Source: an uncultured Elusimicrobia bacterium
Lineage (GTDB): Bacteria > Elusimicrobiota > Elusimicrobia > Elusimicrobiales > Elusimicrobiaceae
NCBI GenBank assembly: GCA_945913025.1
Contig: CAMECJ010000005.1
Location: 1-64,000, forward strand
DNA length: 64,000 nt
Direction: 5' to 3'
Part shown: piece after piece, positions 25,770 to 34,075 of the stretch
Layout: the number at the start of each line of letters is the position of its first letter
How positions within the stretch are numbered: the stretch's first letter is position 1
Made by a program: the position numbers and the translations under genes
The notes under the pieces: generated by a model
What the model saw: the letters and a program-made list of their open reading frames with translations, nothing else
The model's database searches: none
What the model was told of the DNA's origin: nothing

Positions 25770-26420
25770 TTACAGGTAGGGCACATTCTCGTTAAAAAAT
25801 CTAACCACTTTATCCATTCCTTCCACCTGTTCGTTGGCGCGGACGAAATCCACTACCGTAAACCCGTCTGCAATTTGAAGCTGTTTGATTACTTCGTCTG
25901 CTAAAGCGGAAGCCGCCACGTCCAACGCCCCGCCCTTACTGAGTGATTTCACCCGTTGGATCGACTCTTGCAGGGCACTGCTTTCCAACAGAATAAAAAA
26001 TTTCTCGGGTTTCAAGTCGAGCAGCGTCTGTACGGCCGGAGTAGCGCCGGACTGGTTGGGCTGGTTTTTCAAATCGATAATTTTAGAAAGGGATTCTTCC
26101 TGATACAACTTACGGATGGAACGCGCTACAACCTGTAAGGTAGAAGCGTCTTTAGCCAAGTGAAAAGCATTATTGCCGAATTTGTCTACCGCCAGCAGAT
26201 AAGACCCGTCTTGTGCCAGGGATTCAAATTCACTGATCTTCTGCATATCGCCTTTTTTGACAGCTGTTAAAAATTCTTCCCCCATCGCGGCACGACTGCG
26301 CTGCTGGGCATAAAATTGGATCATCAAGTCGCGGCGGCTGACGGAAACTTTTTGGGCGGGCGCGGCATGAATCATGGTACTCAACAAACCGGCAATTAAA
26401 ATAAAAAGAATATTTTTCAT
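25770..26420 (-). CDS. Exported ankyrin-like protein, unknown
   Basis: 216 aa with a Sec signal peptide (MKNILFILIAGLLSTMIHAAPA). Residues about 65-90 read LLAVDKFGNNAFHLAKDA, close to one ankyrin repeat. A second weaker unit lies near NQPNQSGATPAVQTLLDL. No enzyme motif is seen. The SD GGGAAGG precedes the ATG with a TATAAT box about 20 nt upstream. Probably periplasmic; role unknown. Confidence 0.75.
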   Translation of the reverse strand: MKNILFILIAGLLSTMIHAAPAQKVSVSRRDLMIQFYAQQRSRAAMGEEFLTAVKKGDMQKISEFESLAQDGSYLLAVDKFGNNAFHLAKDASTLQVVARSIRKLYQEESLSKIIDLKNQPNQSGATPAVQTLLDLKPEKFFILLESSALQESIQRVKSLSKGGALDVAASALADEVIKQLQIADGFTVVDFVRANEQVEGMDKVVRFFNENVPYL

Positions 26421-26478
26421 AACCTTCCCTCTGTTATTATAGTATGGCTTTTCAGAAGGGGATTTTCGAGGGTCTTTA

Positions 26479-26520
26479 GACCTAGATTTGGGAGAATTTG
26501 GACCTATATCATTCTAGGTC
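26479..26520. other. Inverted repeat in intergenic region
   Basis: GACCTAGA and TCTAGGTC, 8-nt perfect arms separated by 26 nt, upstream of the ankyrin-like gene and downstream of the SulP gene. Not terminator-like. Apart from this and the terminator at 26629 I see nothing else in 26421-26669. Confidence 0.4.
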
Positions 26521-26628
26521 CCGTTTCACCAGGAAAGAAAAAACGAACGGGAAATAGACTGTTTTGAAACCATCAGCTCTCAAAAGCAGCCAGTGATTGT
26601 CCGGGGCTTTTATGCCACTTACAGCAAA

Positions 26629-26650
26629 TCCCCCTGCTTGCGCAGGGGGA
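26629..26650 (-). terminator. Terminator-like hairpin after the SulP gene
   Basis: TCCCCCTGC / GCAGGGGGA with a 4-nt loop, followed by only a short T run on the minus strand. Confidence 0.65.
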
Positions 26651-26669
26651 AATTTATTAAGCGGGGCGG

Positions 26670-28349
26670 TTATTCTAAAAAGTGCTTCCTTCCGCTGACG
26701 ATTGATTCGGCGCGCATTAATGAAGCATCGATGTTTTTACAAAGATGATCTTCTCCTATTTTTTGGATAAAACCATATTTGTCAAGCGTTTTTAACACAT
26801 GCTTTTGTGCGTGGGACAAAATAAGCTGCACGCCGTCTTTCTGGCAGCGGTCATAAATACGTTCAAGCGCGTGAAAGCCTGTAGCGTCAATAGCAGGCAC
26901 GCTGCGCATGCGTAAAATCAGCACTTTGCAGTCCTTGTGATTTTCAAGCGAATCCAAGAATTTATTGGCCGCACCAAAAAAGAACGGGCCGTTAATCTCA
27001 TAAACGCTGACGTGTTTGGCAATAATTTTAGTGTCAATATCATCTTTACGGCGTACTTCGTCAAATAAATCGTCGTCCGTGTTCTTAATTTGGTATACGT
27101 CGCTCATACGCTTCATAAACAGTACAGCCGCCAGTACAAGGCCAAATTCAATCGCCACCACCAAATCTTCCACTACAGTCAGCGTGAAAGTGGTCAGCAA
27201 AATAGCAATATCGCTGGCGGGCGCTTTAAAGAGTGCCGCGAAAGATCTCCAATCGCTCATACGGTAGGCTACCAGAAACAGAATGGCGGCCAGCGAAGTC
27301 ATCGGAATCAGCCCGATGTATTTCATCAGACACATCATCATAATCAGCAAAAATACGGCATGGGCCATTCCGGCAACAGGGGTACGCCCGCCGTTTTCAA
27401 TGTTGGCAGCGGTGCGGGCGATGGCGCCCGTGGCGGGCAACCCGCCGAAAAGACCGGAGGCCACATTCGCCACACCAGTGGCGACAAGCTCCATATTAGA
27501 TCGGTGGCGTTTGCCGATCATCCCGTCCGCCACTACAGCGGAAAGTAAGCTTTCAATACCGGCTAAAAACGCAATCGTAAACGCGGCGGGCAGCAGTTTG
27601 CGTACTACTTCCAGATTGATTTCCCCTGGCATATGCGGCATTACCAGGGTACCGTCCACTTGCCCGAACGTGGACGTAATGGTGGCGACGTTTAACCCCG
27701 CACATTTAACGATTAGCGTCGCAATGATGAGCGCAGCTAAAGACCCCGGAAACGCCCGCCATTTTTTAGGCCAAAAAATAATAATCGCCAAGGTTAAAAG
27801 CCCGACGGCCAGCGTCATCGGATTTACCGCACCCAAACTGTGCAGATACACATCCCACTTGGCAAAAAAATCGCCGGGCAGATTGGTTAATCCCATACCC
27901 AAAAAGTCGTTGATTTGGGTAGAAAACAGTACCACGGCAATACCGCTGGTAAATCCGGTAGTGACAGGGTAGGGAATAAATTTAATAAACGCCCCGAATT
28001 TTAAAAGGCCCATCAACATTAAAAAAATACCGGCCATAATCGTGGCCGTCAAGAGACCGGCTACACCGTATTTTTCAATAATCCCATAAACAATAACGAC
28101 AAACGCCCCTGTCGGTCCGCCAATTTGCACGCGGGACCCTCCCAAGAGTGAAATCAAAAATCCCGCCACAACAGCAGTAATCAGGCCCTTTTCGGGCGTA
28201 ACGCCGGAGGCGATCGCTAACGCGATAGACAACGGCAAAGCGACGCAGGCCACCACAAGGCCCGCGCTTAAGTCTTTCAAAATCCGTTGGGAGGTAAAAT
28301 CTTCCGGACGGTTTTGCAAAAGCGTCAATAATTTAGGTTTTAACATCAT
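26670..28349 (-). CDS. SulP family anion transporter with STAS domain
   Basis: 559 aa. The SulP (SLC26) family moves sulfate, bicarbonate or C4-dicarboxylates across the inner membrane. Residues about 20-430 hold the transmembrane core with RILKDLSAGLVVACVALPLSIA, the family segment QIGGPTGAFVVIVYG, and GLFGGLPATGAIARTAANI. Residues about 440-555 form a cytoplasmic STAS domain (VYEINGPFFFGAANKFLD, VPAIDATGFHALERI). It starts at tandem ATGs 5 nt after the PHP gene stop without its own SD, so translation is probably coupled. Ion specificity unknown. Confidence 0.92.
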   Translation of the reverse strand: MMLKPKLLTLLQNRPEDFTSQRILKDLSAGLVVACVALPLSIALAIASGVTPEKGLITAVVAGFLISLLGGSRVQIGGPTGAFVVIVYGIIEKYGVAGLLTATIMAGIFLMLMGLLKFGAFIKFIPYPVTTGFTSGIAVVLFSTQINDFLGMGLTNLPGDFFAKWDVYLHSLGAVNPMTLAVGLLTLAIIIFWPKKWRAFPGSLAALIIATLIVKCAGLNVATITSTFGQVDGTLVMPHMPGEINLEVVRKLLPAAFTIAFLAGIESLLSAVVADGMIGKRHRSNMELVATGVANVASGLFGGLPATGAIARTAANIENGGRTPVAGMAHAVFLLIMMMCLMKYIGLIPMTSLAAILFLVAYRMSDWRSFAALFKAPASDIAILLTTFTLTVVEDLVVAIEFGLVLAAVLFMKRMSDVYQIKNTDDDLFDEVRRKDDIDTKIIAKHVSVYEINGPFFFGAANKFLDSLENHKDCKVLILRMRSVPAIDATGFHALERIYDRCQKDGVQLILSHAQKHVLKTLDKYGFIQKIGEDHLCKNIDASLMRAESIVSGRKHFLE

Positions 28350-28354
28350 AATTT

Positions 28355-29170
28355 TTATTGGTTAAATAATTTACGTAATAACTTGTTGTAATGAGGCTGC
28401 GGAATTTGCATGCCGGCGGAAGTTATCCGTCCGCCATGCGGGCCGTGATAGTCGGATCCGGCAGTCGCCAAAAGACCGTATTTCCGCGCCAAAGCGAGGA
28501 GGTCCTGTTTCATCGTAAACGTATGGGCGGGATAAAACACTTCTATTCCGTCCAAACCGGCTTCCGTCCACGCGGGGAAATCCCAATGTTCAGCCACAAT
28601 CCCCGGGTGGGCGATAACCGCCATACCGCCAGCGCGTTTAATATACTGTATGGCTTCCACCGCCGTTACCCCCGCCGAAGGCACATAACCCGCTTGGCCT
28701 TGTACCAAATAGCGGCGGAATCCTTCCTGGCGGGAAGAAACGACACCGTTGGCTTTCAGGGCGTCCGCCACGTGCGCGCGGGACACAGTGTTGGGAGCGC
28801 GTTTAAATACATCTTCCTCCGTAATGTTTACGCCTGCACCGATTAGTTGGCGGATAATTTGACGAATACGGTTTTTGCGGTTTTCGCGGTTTTGCGCCAG
28901 GAAGGCTTGGAATTCCAAATTATCCAGATCTAAGTTGTATCCGGTAAAATGCAGATGGTCATGTTCCCGCGTGCTGATTTCTACGCCGGCGGTAAACAGG
29001 ATACGGTGCTCTTTGCATACGGCTTCGGCGCGGCGGACGCCGTCGGTGGTATCGTGGTCCGTCAGCGCAAAAATACTTGCTCCTGCCTTCAGAGCAGCGC
29101 GCACCACCTCTTCGGGGGAACAGGTCCCGTCCGAAAAGTCCGAATGGGTATGCAAATCGATTTTAGGCAT
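28355..29170 (-). CDS. PHP-domain phosphoesterase (RNase AM/YciV type)
   Basis: 271 aa. Starts MPKIDLHTHSDFSDGTCSPEEV, with HTHSDFSDG and later LTDHDTTDGV, AVIAHPGIV and AGSDYHGPHGG, the metal-binding set of PHP phosphatases that act on 3',5'-nucleoside bisphosphates or short RNAs. Length fits the family. The ATG abuts the stop codon of the Nfu-like gene (TAA-ATG), and SulP follows by 5 nt, forming a three-gene unit. Confidence 0.88.
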   Translation of the reverse strand: MPKIDLHTHSDFSDGTCSPEEVVRAALKAGASIFALTDHDTTDGVRRAEAVCKEHRILFTAGVEISTREHDHLHFTGYNLDLDNLEFQAFLAQNRENRKNRIRQIIRQLIGAGVNITEEDVFKRAPNTVSRAHVADALKANGVVSSRQEGFRRYLVQGQAGYVPSAGVTAVEAIQYIKRAGGMAVIAHPGIVAEHWDFPAWTEAGLDGIEVFYPAHTFTMKQDLLALARKYGLLATAGSDYHGPHGGRITSAGMQIPQPHYNKLLRKLFNQ

Positions 29171-29395
29171 TTAGACGCGTTCCACTGCTGTCACTTCGGG
29201 AACAAGTTCTTTAATCTTCTTTTCCACAACGGCCTGTAAGGTCATCTGCGCGTGCGGGCAGCTGCCGCAACGTCCGCGCAGGCCCACGGTTACGATACCG
29301 GTTTTTTCGTCTACGCCGATAAGCTGGATGTCCCCGCCGTCAGCTTGCAGAATGGGGCGGATTTGTCCGATTACTTCTTCCACTTTTTCTTTCAT
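29171..29395 (-). CDS. Nfu-type iron-sulfur scaffold domain protein
   Basis: 74 aa, a single NifU C-terminal (Nfu) domain. The cluster-binding CxxC is in GRCGSCPHAQMTLQ, preceded by IRPILQADGGDIQLI. Proteins of this type carry [4Fe-4S] clusters to apo-proteins, such as the iron-sulfur subunit at 12258. SD TTGGAGAAAG precedes the ATG; a TATAAT box lies 26 nt upstream of it. Confidence 0.93.
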   Translation of the reverse strand: MKEKVEEVIGQIRPILQADGGDIQLIGVDEKTGIVTVGLRGRCGSCPHAQMTLQAVVEKKIKELVPEVTAVERV

Positions 29396-29546
29396 ACTTT
29401 CTCCAAAAAACGGGATTTTTCTTTATTATAGCTTTTTTAGGTGCAGACGCGGGAAAATAATCCTGCAAAAAAATTGCGCTTTTGGTGAAAATATTGCTAT
29501 ACTTTTGGAGTAATGTATTTAATCCTTTGACAAGGAGAAAAGGTAT

Positions 29547-30014
29547 ATGAAAAAAATTATCGCTTTAGTTGCACTTTTAGCTTTTGCGGGCGCCCCTGTT
29601 TTTGCACAAAAGTACGCCAGTGTTAACGCCAAAAGAGCCAACATCCGCTCTTGCGCCGGCACCAAATGTTCCATTAAATGGTACGCGTGGAGATATACAC
29701 CCGTTATTATGGTCAAAACCAATGAAGACAAAAGCTGGGTATTGGTAAAAGATTTTGAAGGTTTCAGCGGCTGGATTTCCGCCGATCTGTTAAGCCCTGC
29801 CGGCGGTATGTCCGCCAAGGTAGACTTGAATGTGCGCAAAGAGCCTTCTGCTAGTGCGGATATCGTCTGCACGGTGGAGAAGGGTTATCCGATGAAATAC
29901 CTGGCTAAAAAAGGCAAATGGATTCAGGTAGTGGACGATCCTGCCGATCCCAAAGCCGAAAAATGTAAAGGCTGGGTATATAATTCCAACCTATGGGGTT
30001 TCTTTAAACAATAA
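29547..30014 (+). CDS. Exported protein with two SH3b domains
   Basis: 155 aa with signal peptide ending PVFAQ (residues 1-21). Two bacterial SH3 repeats are visible: YASVNAKRANIRSCAGTKC with DKSWVLVKDFEGFSGWI, then AKVDLNVRKEPSASADIV with GKWIQVVDD and GWVYNSNLWGFF. SH3b domains commonly bind peptidoglycan or partner proteins in the periplasm. No hydrolase domain is attached. Strong SD AAGGAG, and own terminator. Confidence 0.9.
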   Translation: MKKIIALVALLAFAGAPVFAQKYASVNAKRANIRSCAGTKCSIKWYAWRYTPVIMVKTNEDKSWVLVKDFEGFSGWISADLLSPAGGMSAKVDLNVRKEPSASADIVCTVEKGYPMKYLAKKGKWIQVVDDPADPKAEKCKGWVYNSNLWGFFKQ

Positions 30015-30033
30015 GAGGTTTTCGTTCCAGGAC

Positions 30034-30056
30034 AAAAGGGGCCCTTGCGCCCCTTT
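30034..30056 (+). terminator. Intrinsic terminator after the SH3b gene
   Basis: AAAAGGGGC / GCCCCTTTT stem with a short loop, followed by TTG. Confidence 0.8.
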
Positions 30057-30117
30057 TTTGCCGGCTGCGGTCTTGAAAAAAACCGAAAAAGAAATATACT
30101 GTGTATAATAAGCGGCC

Positions 30118-30147
30118 TTGTCAAAGGTTTCGCAAAAAGGGTAAAAT
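30118..30147 (+). promoter_or_regulatory. Promoter, leaderless start
   Basis: TTGTCA (30118-30123), 18-nt spacer, TAAAAT (30142-30147), then 6 nt to the ATG at 30154. This is the best complete case of a leaderless promoter in the window. Confidence 0.6.
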
Positions 30148-30153
30148 ATAAAT

Positions 30154-30624
30154 ATGAAGAAAATTTTAATTGCGGCGGCCGCTGCCAGCGTAATTGCGTG
30201 CGCTTTCAGCTTGGCGCGTTCCGTCAGCGAAGGACGCTTTAATATTGCGGGCACCGTTACCGTACCGGACCGTTTGGTCAGTATGGCGGAATCCGACAAT
30301 AACTCTTGCGCCATTATCGTGAAAAACGAAGCCGATGTCCCTGTGGCCATTAAACGGGTGGTAAATCCCAAATTTCCGCTTCAATTTACGATGGGCGAGG
30401 AGGATTTACTCGCCGAAAGTTTAGACGGCGCATTAAAACTGGAAGTGCAAATCAACAACCACGGCCAGTTGGGGCTTGTAAAACAGGGTGATATTTTCGG
30501 AGCGTCGGAAGAAATGATTAAACCGACGTCTAAAAATGTATTGGTACACGCGGATAAAACAATGGGCCGCGTGCGGTTGGCGCGCAACGTAAAAGGGAAT
30601 TTTTTCCGCACCGCCGCCAGATAA
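30154..30624 (+). CDS. Exported protein resembling the CcmI C-terminal domain
   Basis: 156 aa. A hydrophobic N-terminus (residues 4-20) is either a signal peptide or an anchor. The remainder, FNIAGTVTVPDRLVSMAESD with IIVKNEADVPVAIKRVVN and KFPLQFTMGEEDLL, follows the pattern of the Ig-like C-terminal domain of CcmI/CycH, which binds apocytochrome c during haem attachment. No other cytochrome c maturation gene is nearby, so the resemblance is structural only. No SD. Confidence 0.7.
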   Translation: MKKILIAAAAASVIACAFSLARSVSEGRFNIAGTVTVPDRLVSMAESDNNSCAIIVKNEADVPVAIKRVVNPKFPLQFTMGEEDLLAESLDGALKLEVQINNHGQLGLVKQGDIFGASEEMIKPTSKNVLVHADKTMGRVRLARNVKGNFFRTAAR

Positions 30625-30644
30625 AAAAACATCCTCCAATTTAC

Positions 30645-30674
30645 ACAACGGATAAGAAAAATCTTATCCGTTGT
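30645..30674 (+). terminator. Intrinsic terminator sharing the repeat hairpin
   Basis: ACAACGGATAAG / CTTATCCGTTGT followed by TTTTT. The same 12-nt arms are found in the structured repeats at 39579-39771 and 49686-49765. Confidence 0.85.
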
Positions 30675-30831
30675 TTTTATATGCAAAAAATGCTGCAGCA
30701 AAAAATATCCACCAAAGGATTTTTGACACCAGCTCAAATCATCTTTGGGTTTATAGACCCCTATATAACGGATCTTCTTTTTCCCATAGAGGAAAATTTA
30801 AACAGCATAGCATTTTAAAATGAGAGGAAAC

Positions 30832-30840
30832 TGGTATAAT
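30832..30840 (+). promoter_or_regulatory. Extended -10 promoter, leaderless start
   Basis: TGG-TATAAT ends 6 nt before the ATG at 30847, no SD. This favours 30847 over the in-frame ATG at 30820, which lies before the promoter. Confidence 0.6.
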
Positions 30841-30846
30841 GTTTCT

Positions 30847-31812
30847 ATGAAAAAATTTATTTTGTGTTTATTTGTTACTGTCGTATCGCCCGCATTTTCG
30901 CAAGTAAACATTATCAGCGTGACCGACGAAACCAAACATACTAAAAAAGAAGATTTTTTCCATACATTTGAGTATTATATTATTCCTTCATCAAAGTCCG
31001 CGCGCGGCGGCAAATGCCAGGCCACGCGTATCGGACGGCGGTGGTTTGCTACGGCGGCCCATTGCGTTACCCCCCTTTGCGACAACGGCTGCCGCATAGA
31101 ACTGGATTTGCTGGAACAATCCGTTTCTGCCCGTGCGGCGGTGGAACATTCCGCCAAACAACCGGCCGTATTTACCCATCCGGAGTATGCCGGCCACTTG
31201 GCACAGAATGATTTTGCCCTTTTCCGGTTGGATTTGGACCGGACCCCGCTTGTTTATTACCGCCGCGGCAAAGTAAATACTACCGTGAGCGCACAAGTTT
31301 TTAAGTCTTTTCTGAATAAAAACCGACGCGCCGCCAGCCAATTCAAACATATCCAAAGCCCCGACTTCCCACCGCTTGTACGGTTTGATAACGGCAATTA
31401 TATTTTGGACCGCAAAATTTCTGTTATTTCCATTTTTGGCGGAAAAAGAGAGGTTAAAATTAACCCCCATTCCGTGCATTATGTAAACGCGTTAGGATAC
31501 GCCTATACAAATAATTTCGGCATTATTAAGGGAATGAGTGGCTCGGGAGTGATGACGAATACGGGGGAGCTTCTGGGGATGATTTCCGGCAATTTAATCC
31601 TTATGTCCCGTAACGCGGCAAATACACAGAAGGAAGATTTTTTTATGTTTCCTGTTTTGAACGATAACATTGCCGCGTTTATGGAAAGCGTGATGGGTAG
31701 CGATTTTTATAAGTTGGAATGGAAAGACGCTTACCCGTACTTGGTGCGCAAGTCCCGCAAAAATTATCGGGCGATTATAGAGTCCGTGCATTCAGCAGCG
31801 GAAAAAGAATAA
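30847..31812 (+). CDS. Exported trypsin-like serine protease
   Basis: 321 aa with a signal peptide MKKFILCLFVTVVSPAFSQ. The chymotrypsin-fold triad is visible: His in ATAAHCVTP, Asp in QNDFALFRLD and Ser in KGMSGSGVMT. Cysteines in RGGKCQATR and PLCDNGCRIE could form disulfides. It should act in the periplasm or outside the cell. Length exceeds a minimal trypsin domain because of an extra beta insertion at about 155-215. Substrate unknown. Confidence 0.88.
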   Translation: MKKFILCLFVTVVSPAFSQVNIISVTDETKHTKKEDFFHTFEYYIIPSSKSARGGKCQATRIGRRWFATAAHCVTPLCDNGCRIELDLLEQSVSARAAVEHSAKQPAVFTHPEYAGHLAQNDFALFRLDLDRTPLVYYRRGKVNTTVSAQVFKSFLNKNRRAASQFKHIQSPDFPPLVRFDNGNYILDRKISVISIFGGKREVKINPHSVHYVNALGYAYTNNFGIIKGMSGSGVMTNTGELLGMISGNLILMSRNAANTQKEDFFMFPVLNDNIAAFMESVMGSDFYKLEWKDAYPYLVRKSRKNYRAIIESVHSAAEKE

Positions 31813-31897
31813 TTTTTTATTTAGTTGCAAGAGATGGGCCCACCCTATGAAATTTCTCCCGCTTATCATCAGGATACGAAAATGAGTATAAAAAGAC

Positions 31898-31921
31898 ATC
31901 CCCCTGCATCTGCAGGGGGAT
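31898..31921. terminator. Bidirectional terminator between the protease gene and tRNA-Gly
   Basis: ATCCCCCTGCA / TGCAGGGGGAT stem with a 2-nt gap, followed by TTTTTAT on the plus strand. Confidence 0.85.
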
Positions 31922-31928
31922 TTTTATA

Positions 31929-32002
31929 TGGAGCGGGCGAAGAGAATCGAACTCTCGTCTCAACCTTGGCAAGGTCGCGTTCTACCATTGAACCACGCCC
32001 GC
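31929..32002 (-). tRNA. tRNA-Gly(GCC)
   Basis: The minus strand folds as a full cloverleaf. Acceptor stem is GCGGGCG/CGCCCGC. The D arm carries TGGTTCAATGGTAGA, and the anticodon loop is TTGCCAA (anticodon GCC). T loop is GTTCGATTC, and CCA is encoded at 31929-31931. Discriminator base is T. Confidence 0.97.
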
Positions 32003-32061
32003 ATAAAATCTGTCTACTTCCAACAAAAATAGTATACCAAATTTTTTACGGTTCCACAACT

Positions 32062-33009
32062 TTATTTTTTCTTTGACGAACCGCCCGCTGATTTTTTGAC
32101 CGCGGGCTGCGCCGTTATGGTCTGGCGTTTTTCCGCCTGAGGCTGGGTTCCCAGCACCGTTTGGGCAATATCTTTTAAATAACGGTTATTTTGTATGGCC
32201 GTACGAACATACGGATTGGTACGAAATTTCTGCAAAGACGGGCTGCTTGCGATTACCGCTACCGCCTCCTGCGGATGTTTGCGAAAGTATTTGCCAGATG
32301 CACTAATCAGCAGATAACTCATCCAGCGGCTTACCGATATAGCCTGTACCATTTTCTCGTTGGAAAGAACGTTTTTTACCACGTCGCTTTCAAAAAACTC
32401 GTTCAACATTTTCTCGTCAGATGCAAAGGCAACCAGCATTTGCGGGTCGGTAAGCAGAGGTTCTACATCCGGACGATGCAAAAAGGCCTCAATCAACTTG
32501 TCATTGGCCAACAAGTAACGCATTAAGTCCGGATCCGTTAAATTGGATGAAAAATTCATGGTCAACGCCCAAGGGGCGGCGCCGACAACCTCAAAGCTCT
32601 GCGGAGTAAATGTCTTATAATTAAAACGGCTGATAACAGGCAGCGTGGAACCCAGCTGGGTAACGGCAACACTGCGGTCGTGCCCTTCCTGCACGTTGAT
32701 GACCGTCACTCCCATATTGGGATTAAATTCTTTATCTTTTAAAGCCAAGCCTTGCAACTGGTCCGGATCCAACGCGGCTACTAAATTTTCCGCGCGGTTC
32801 TTGGCGCTCAAATAAAACGCCAGCGTGATTAGCGTCAAACACACTATGCCAATCCCTACAACCAAAAGGACGGTGTCTTGTCTCTTTTTTTCTGCGCGCG
32901 CCTGTACTTGGGCTGCACTTGGCACGGCCGCTTGGGCCGCGGCTTGCTGTTTCTTCTTACGGTACTCTGCCGGATTGCGCAAGAGTTTCATCAGTTCGTC
33001 TTTTTTCAT
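32062..33009 (-). CDS. Single-pass membrane protein, unknown
   Basis: 315 aa from the ATG at 33009 (SD GGAAG). The cytoplasmic N-terminus is Lys/Ala-rich (residues 1-45), with one transmembrane helix [21 protein letters not shown] at about 46-68. The extracytoplasmic part has a beta-rich section and then tandem helical units of similar shape: [52 protein letters not shown]. The tail is basic ([11 protein letters not shown]). I recognise no family. It is divergent from the yjbQ gene. Confidence 0.75.
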   Translation of the reverse strand: MKKDELMKLLRNPAEYRKKKQQAAAQAAVPSAAQVQARAEKKRQDTVLLVVGIGIVCLTLITLAFYLSAKNRAENLVAALDPDQLQGLALKDKEFNPNMGVTVINVQEGHDRSVAVTQLGSTLPVISRFNYKTFTPQSFEVVGAAPWALTMNFSSNLTDPDLMRYLLANDKLIEAFLHRPDVEPLLTDPQMLVAFASDEKMLNEFFESDVVKNVLSNEKMVQAISVSRWMSYLLISASGKYFRKHPQEAVAVIASSPSLQKFRTNPYVRTAIQNNRYLKDIAQTVLGTQPQAEKRQTITAQPAVKKSAGGSSKKK

Positions 33010-33049
33010 TTGTTTCTTCCAAGCGGACGGACCGCCCGTTAAAATCAAG

Positions 33050-33055
33050 TATAAT
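33050..33055 (+). promoter_or_regulatory. -10 box, leaderless start
   Basis: TATAAT ends 7 nt before the ATG at 33063; no SD. It fixes the start at 33063 rather than at upstream in-frame codons. Confidence 0.5.
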
Positions 33056-33062
33056 TTATTAT

Positions 33063-33479
33063 ATGAAATCTTATACACAATATCTAACCGTTTGTACGGA
33101 CAAACGCTATCAAATCGTCAATATCACGCCGCAGGTGGAAGAGGCTTTGGCCAAAAGCGGCGTAAAAGAGGGCCTCTGTTTGGTTAATTCCATGCACATT
33201 ACCTCCAGCGTATTTATCAACGATAACGAACACGGCTTGCACGCGGATTTCCTGCGCTGGGCCGAAAAACTCGCTCCGTACGGAGTGGATAAATACGAGC
33301 ACAACCTGACCGGAGAGGACAACGGCGACGCCCACTTAAAACGCACGCTTTTAGGACGCGAAGTGGTGGTGGCCGTAACAAAAGGGAAATTAGATTTCGG
33401 CCCGTGGGAAACTATTTTCTATGGCGAATTTGACGGGCAGCGCAATAAACGCATTTTAATCAAAATTATCGGAGAATAA
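33063..33479 (+). CDS. yjbQ: YjbQ family protein (UPF0047)
   Basis: 138 aa, the family's usual size. Conserved segments are [24 protein letters not shown]-like [22 protein letters not shown] and [18 protein letters not shown], with the conserved histidines of this beta-barrel fold. Some members have secondary thiamine-phosphate synthase activity; the physiological role is uncertain. The thioesterase gene follows after 1 nt, so they form an operon. Confidence 0.92.
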   Translation: MKSYTQYLTVCTDKRYQIVNITPQVEEALAKSGVKEGLCLVNSMHITSSVFINDNEHGLHADFLRWAEKLAPYGVDKYEHNLTGEDNGDAHLKRTLLGREVVVAVTKGKLDFGPWETIFYGEFDGQRNKRILIKIIGE

Positions 33480-33480
33480 T

Positions 33481-33867
33481 ATGCAAAAAACTATTTTTTA
33501 CCACGATACCGACTGCGGCAACGTAGTCTACTACGCCAATTATTTAAAATATTTCGAAGAAGCCCGCACGCTTTACATGGCCGAAAAAGGCTTCTCCGTT
33601 CCGGCTCTCATGCAGCGGGGCTTATACTTTGTGGTGGCACGGCAGGAAGTGGAATATAAATTTTCCGTGCGCTATGGGGACGTCATCAACGTAGACACGA
33701 AAGTATTGGAAATTTCGGATATTAAAATCGTGTTTGAAAACATCATCACCAACCAAAACGGCCGTTTGTGTACCAAAGGCAAAACCACGCTGGTGTGCGT
33801 GAACGCTTCCGGCATGCCCGTACCCATGGGGGCCGACGTAAAAGCCGCCCTGGGACCTGCGATCTAG
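33481..33867 (+). CDS. YbgC/FadM-type acyl-CoA thioesterase
   Basis: 128-aa hotdog-fold thioesterase. The active-site region HDTDCGNVVYYANYLKYFEEAR is near the N-terminus, as in 4-hydroxybenzoyl-CoA thioesterases and YbgC, with the catalytic Asp in DTD. In proteobacteria YbgC sits with tol-pal; here it follows yjbQ instead. The substrate is presumably a short or medium acyl-CoA. Confidence 0.9.
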   Translation: MQKTIFYHDTDCGNVVYYANYLKYFEEARTLYMAEKGFSVPALMQRGLYFVVARQEVEYKFSVRYGDVINVDTKVLEISDIKIVFENIITNQNGRLCTKGKTTLVCVNASGMPVPMGADVKAALGPAI

Positions 33868-33897
33868 GCGCAACCGGATACCTGCTTTCGATGCACG

Positions 33898-33924
33898 GGG
33901 CAACACTGTTTTAGCGGTGTTGCC
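33898..33924 (+). terminator. Hairpin terminator after the thioesterase gene
   Basis: GGGCAACACTG / CGGTGTTGCCC stem followed by TGTTT. Confidence 0.65.
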
Positions 33925-34012
33925 CTGTTTCACAAAAAGCCCTGCAGGCCAAATATACCCAAATACTTGCTTTCGATTACGAAACAAATGCTCAAATAAC
34001 ATATAACAAAAA

Positions 34013-34033
34013 CCCCCAGCACAAAGTTGGGGG
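34013..34033 (-). terminator. Intrinsic terminator after the pseudopilin gene
   Basis: CCCCCA / TGGGGG stem with a 9-nt loop followed by TTTTTGTT on the minus strand. Confidence 0.75.
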
Positions 34034-34075
34034 CTTGAAACAACCGGTCGGGTTGTAGTAAGTTTTTTGATTCTA

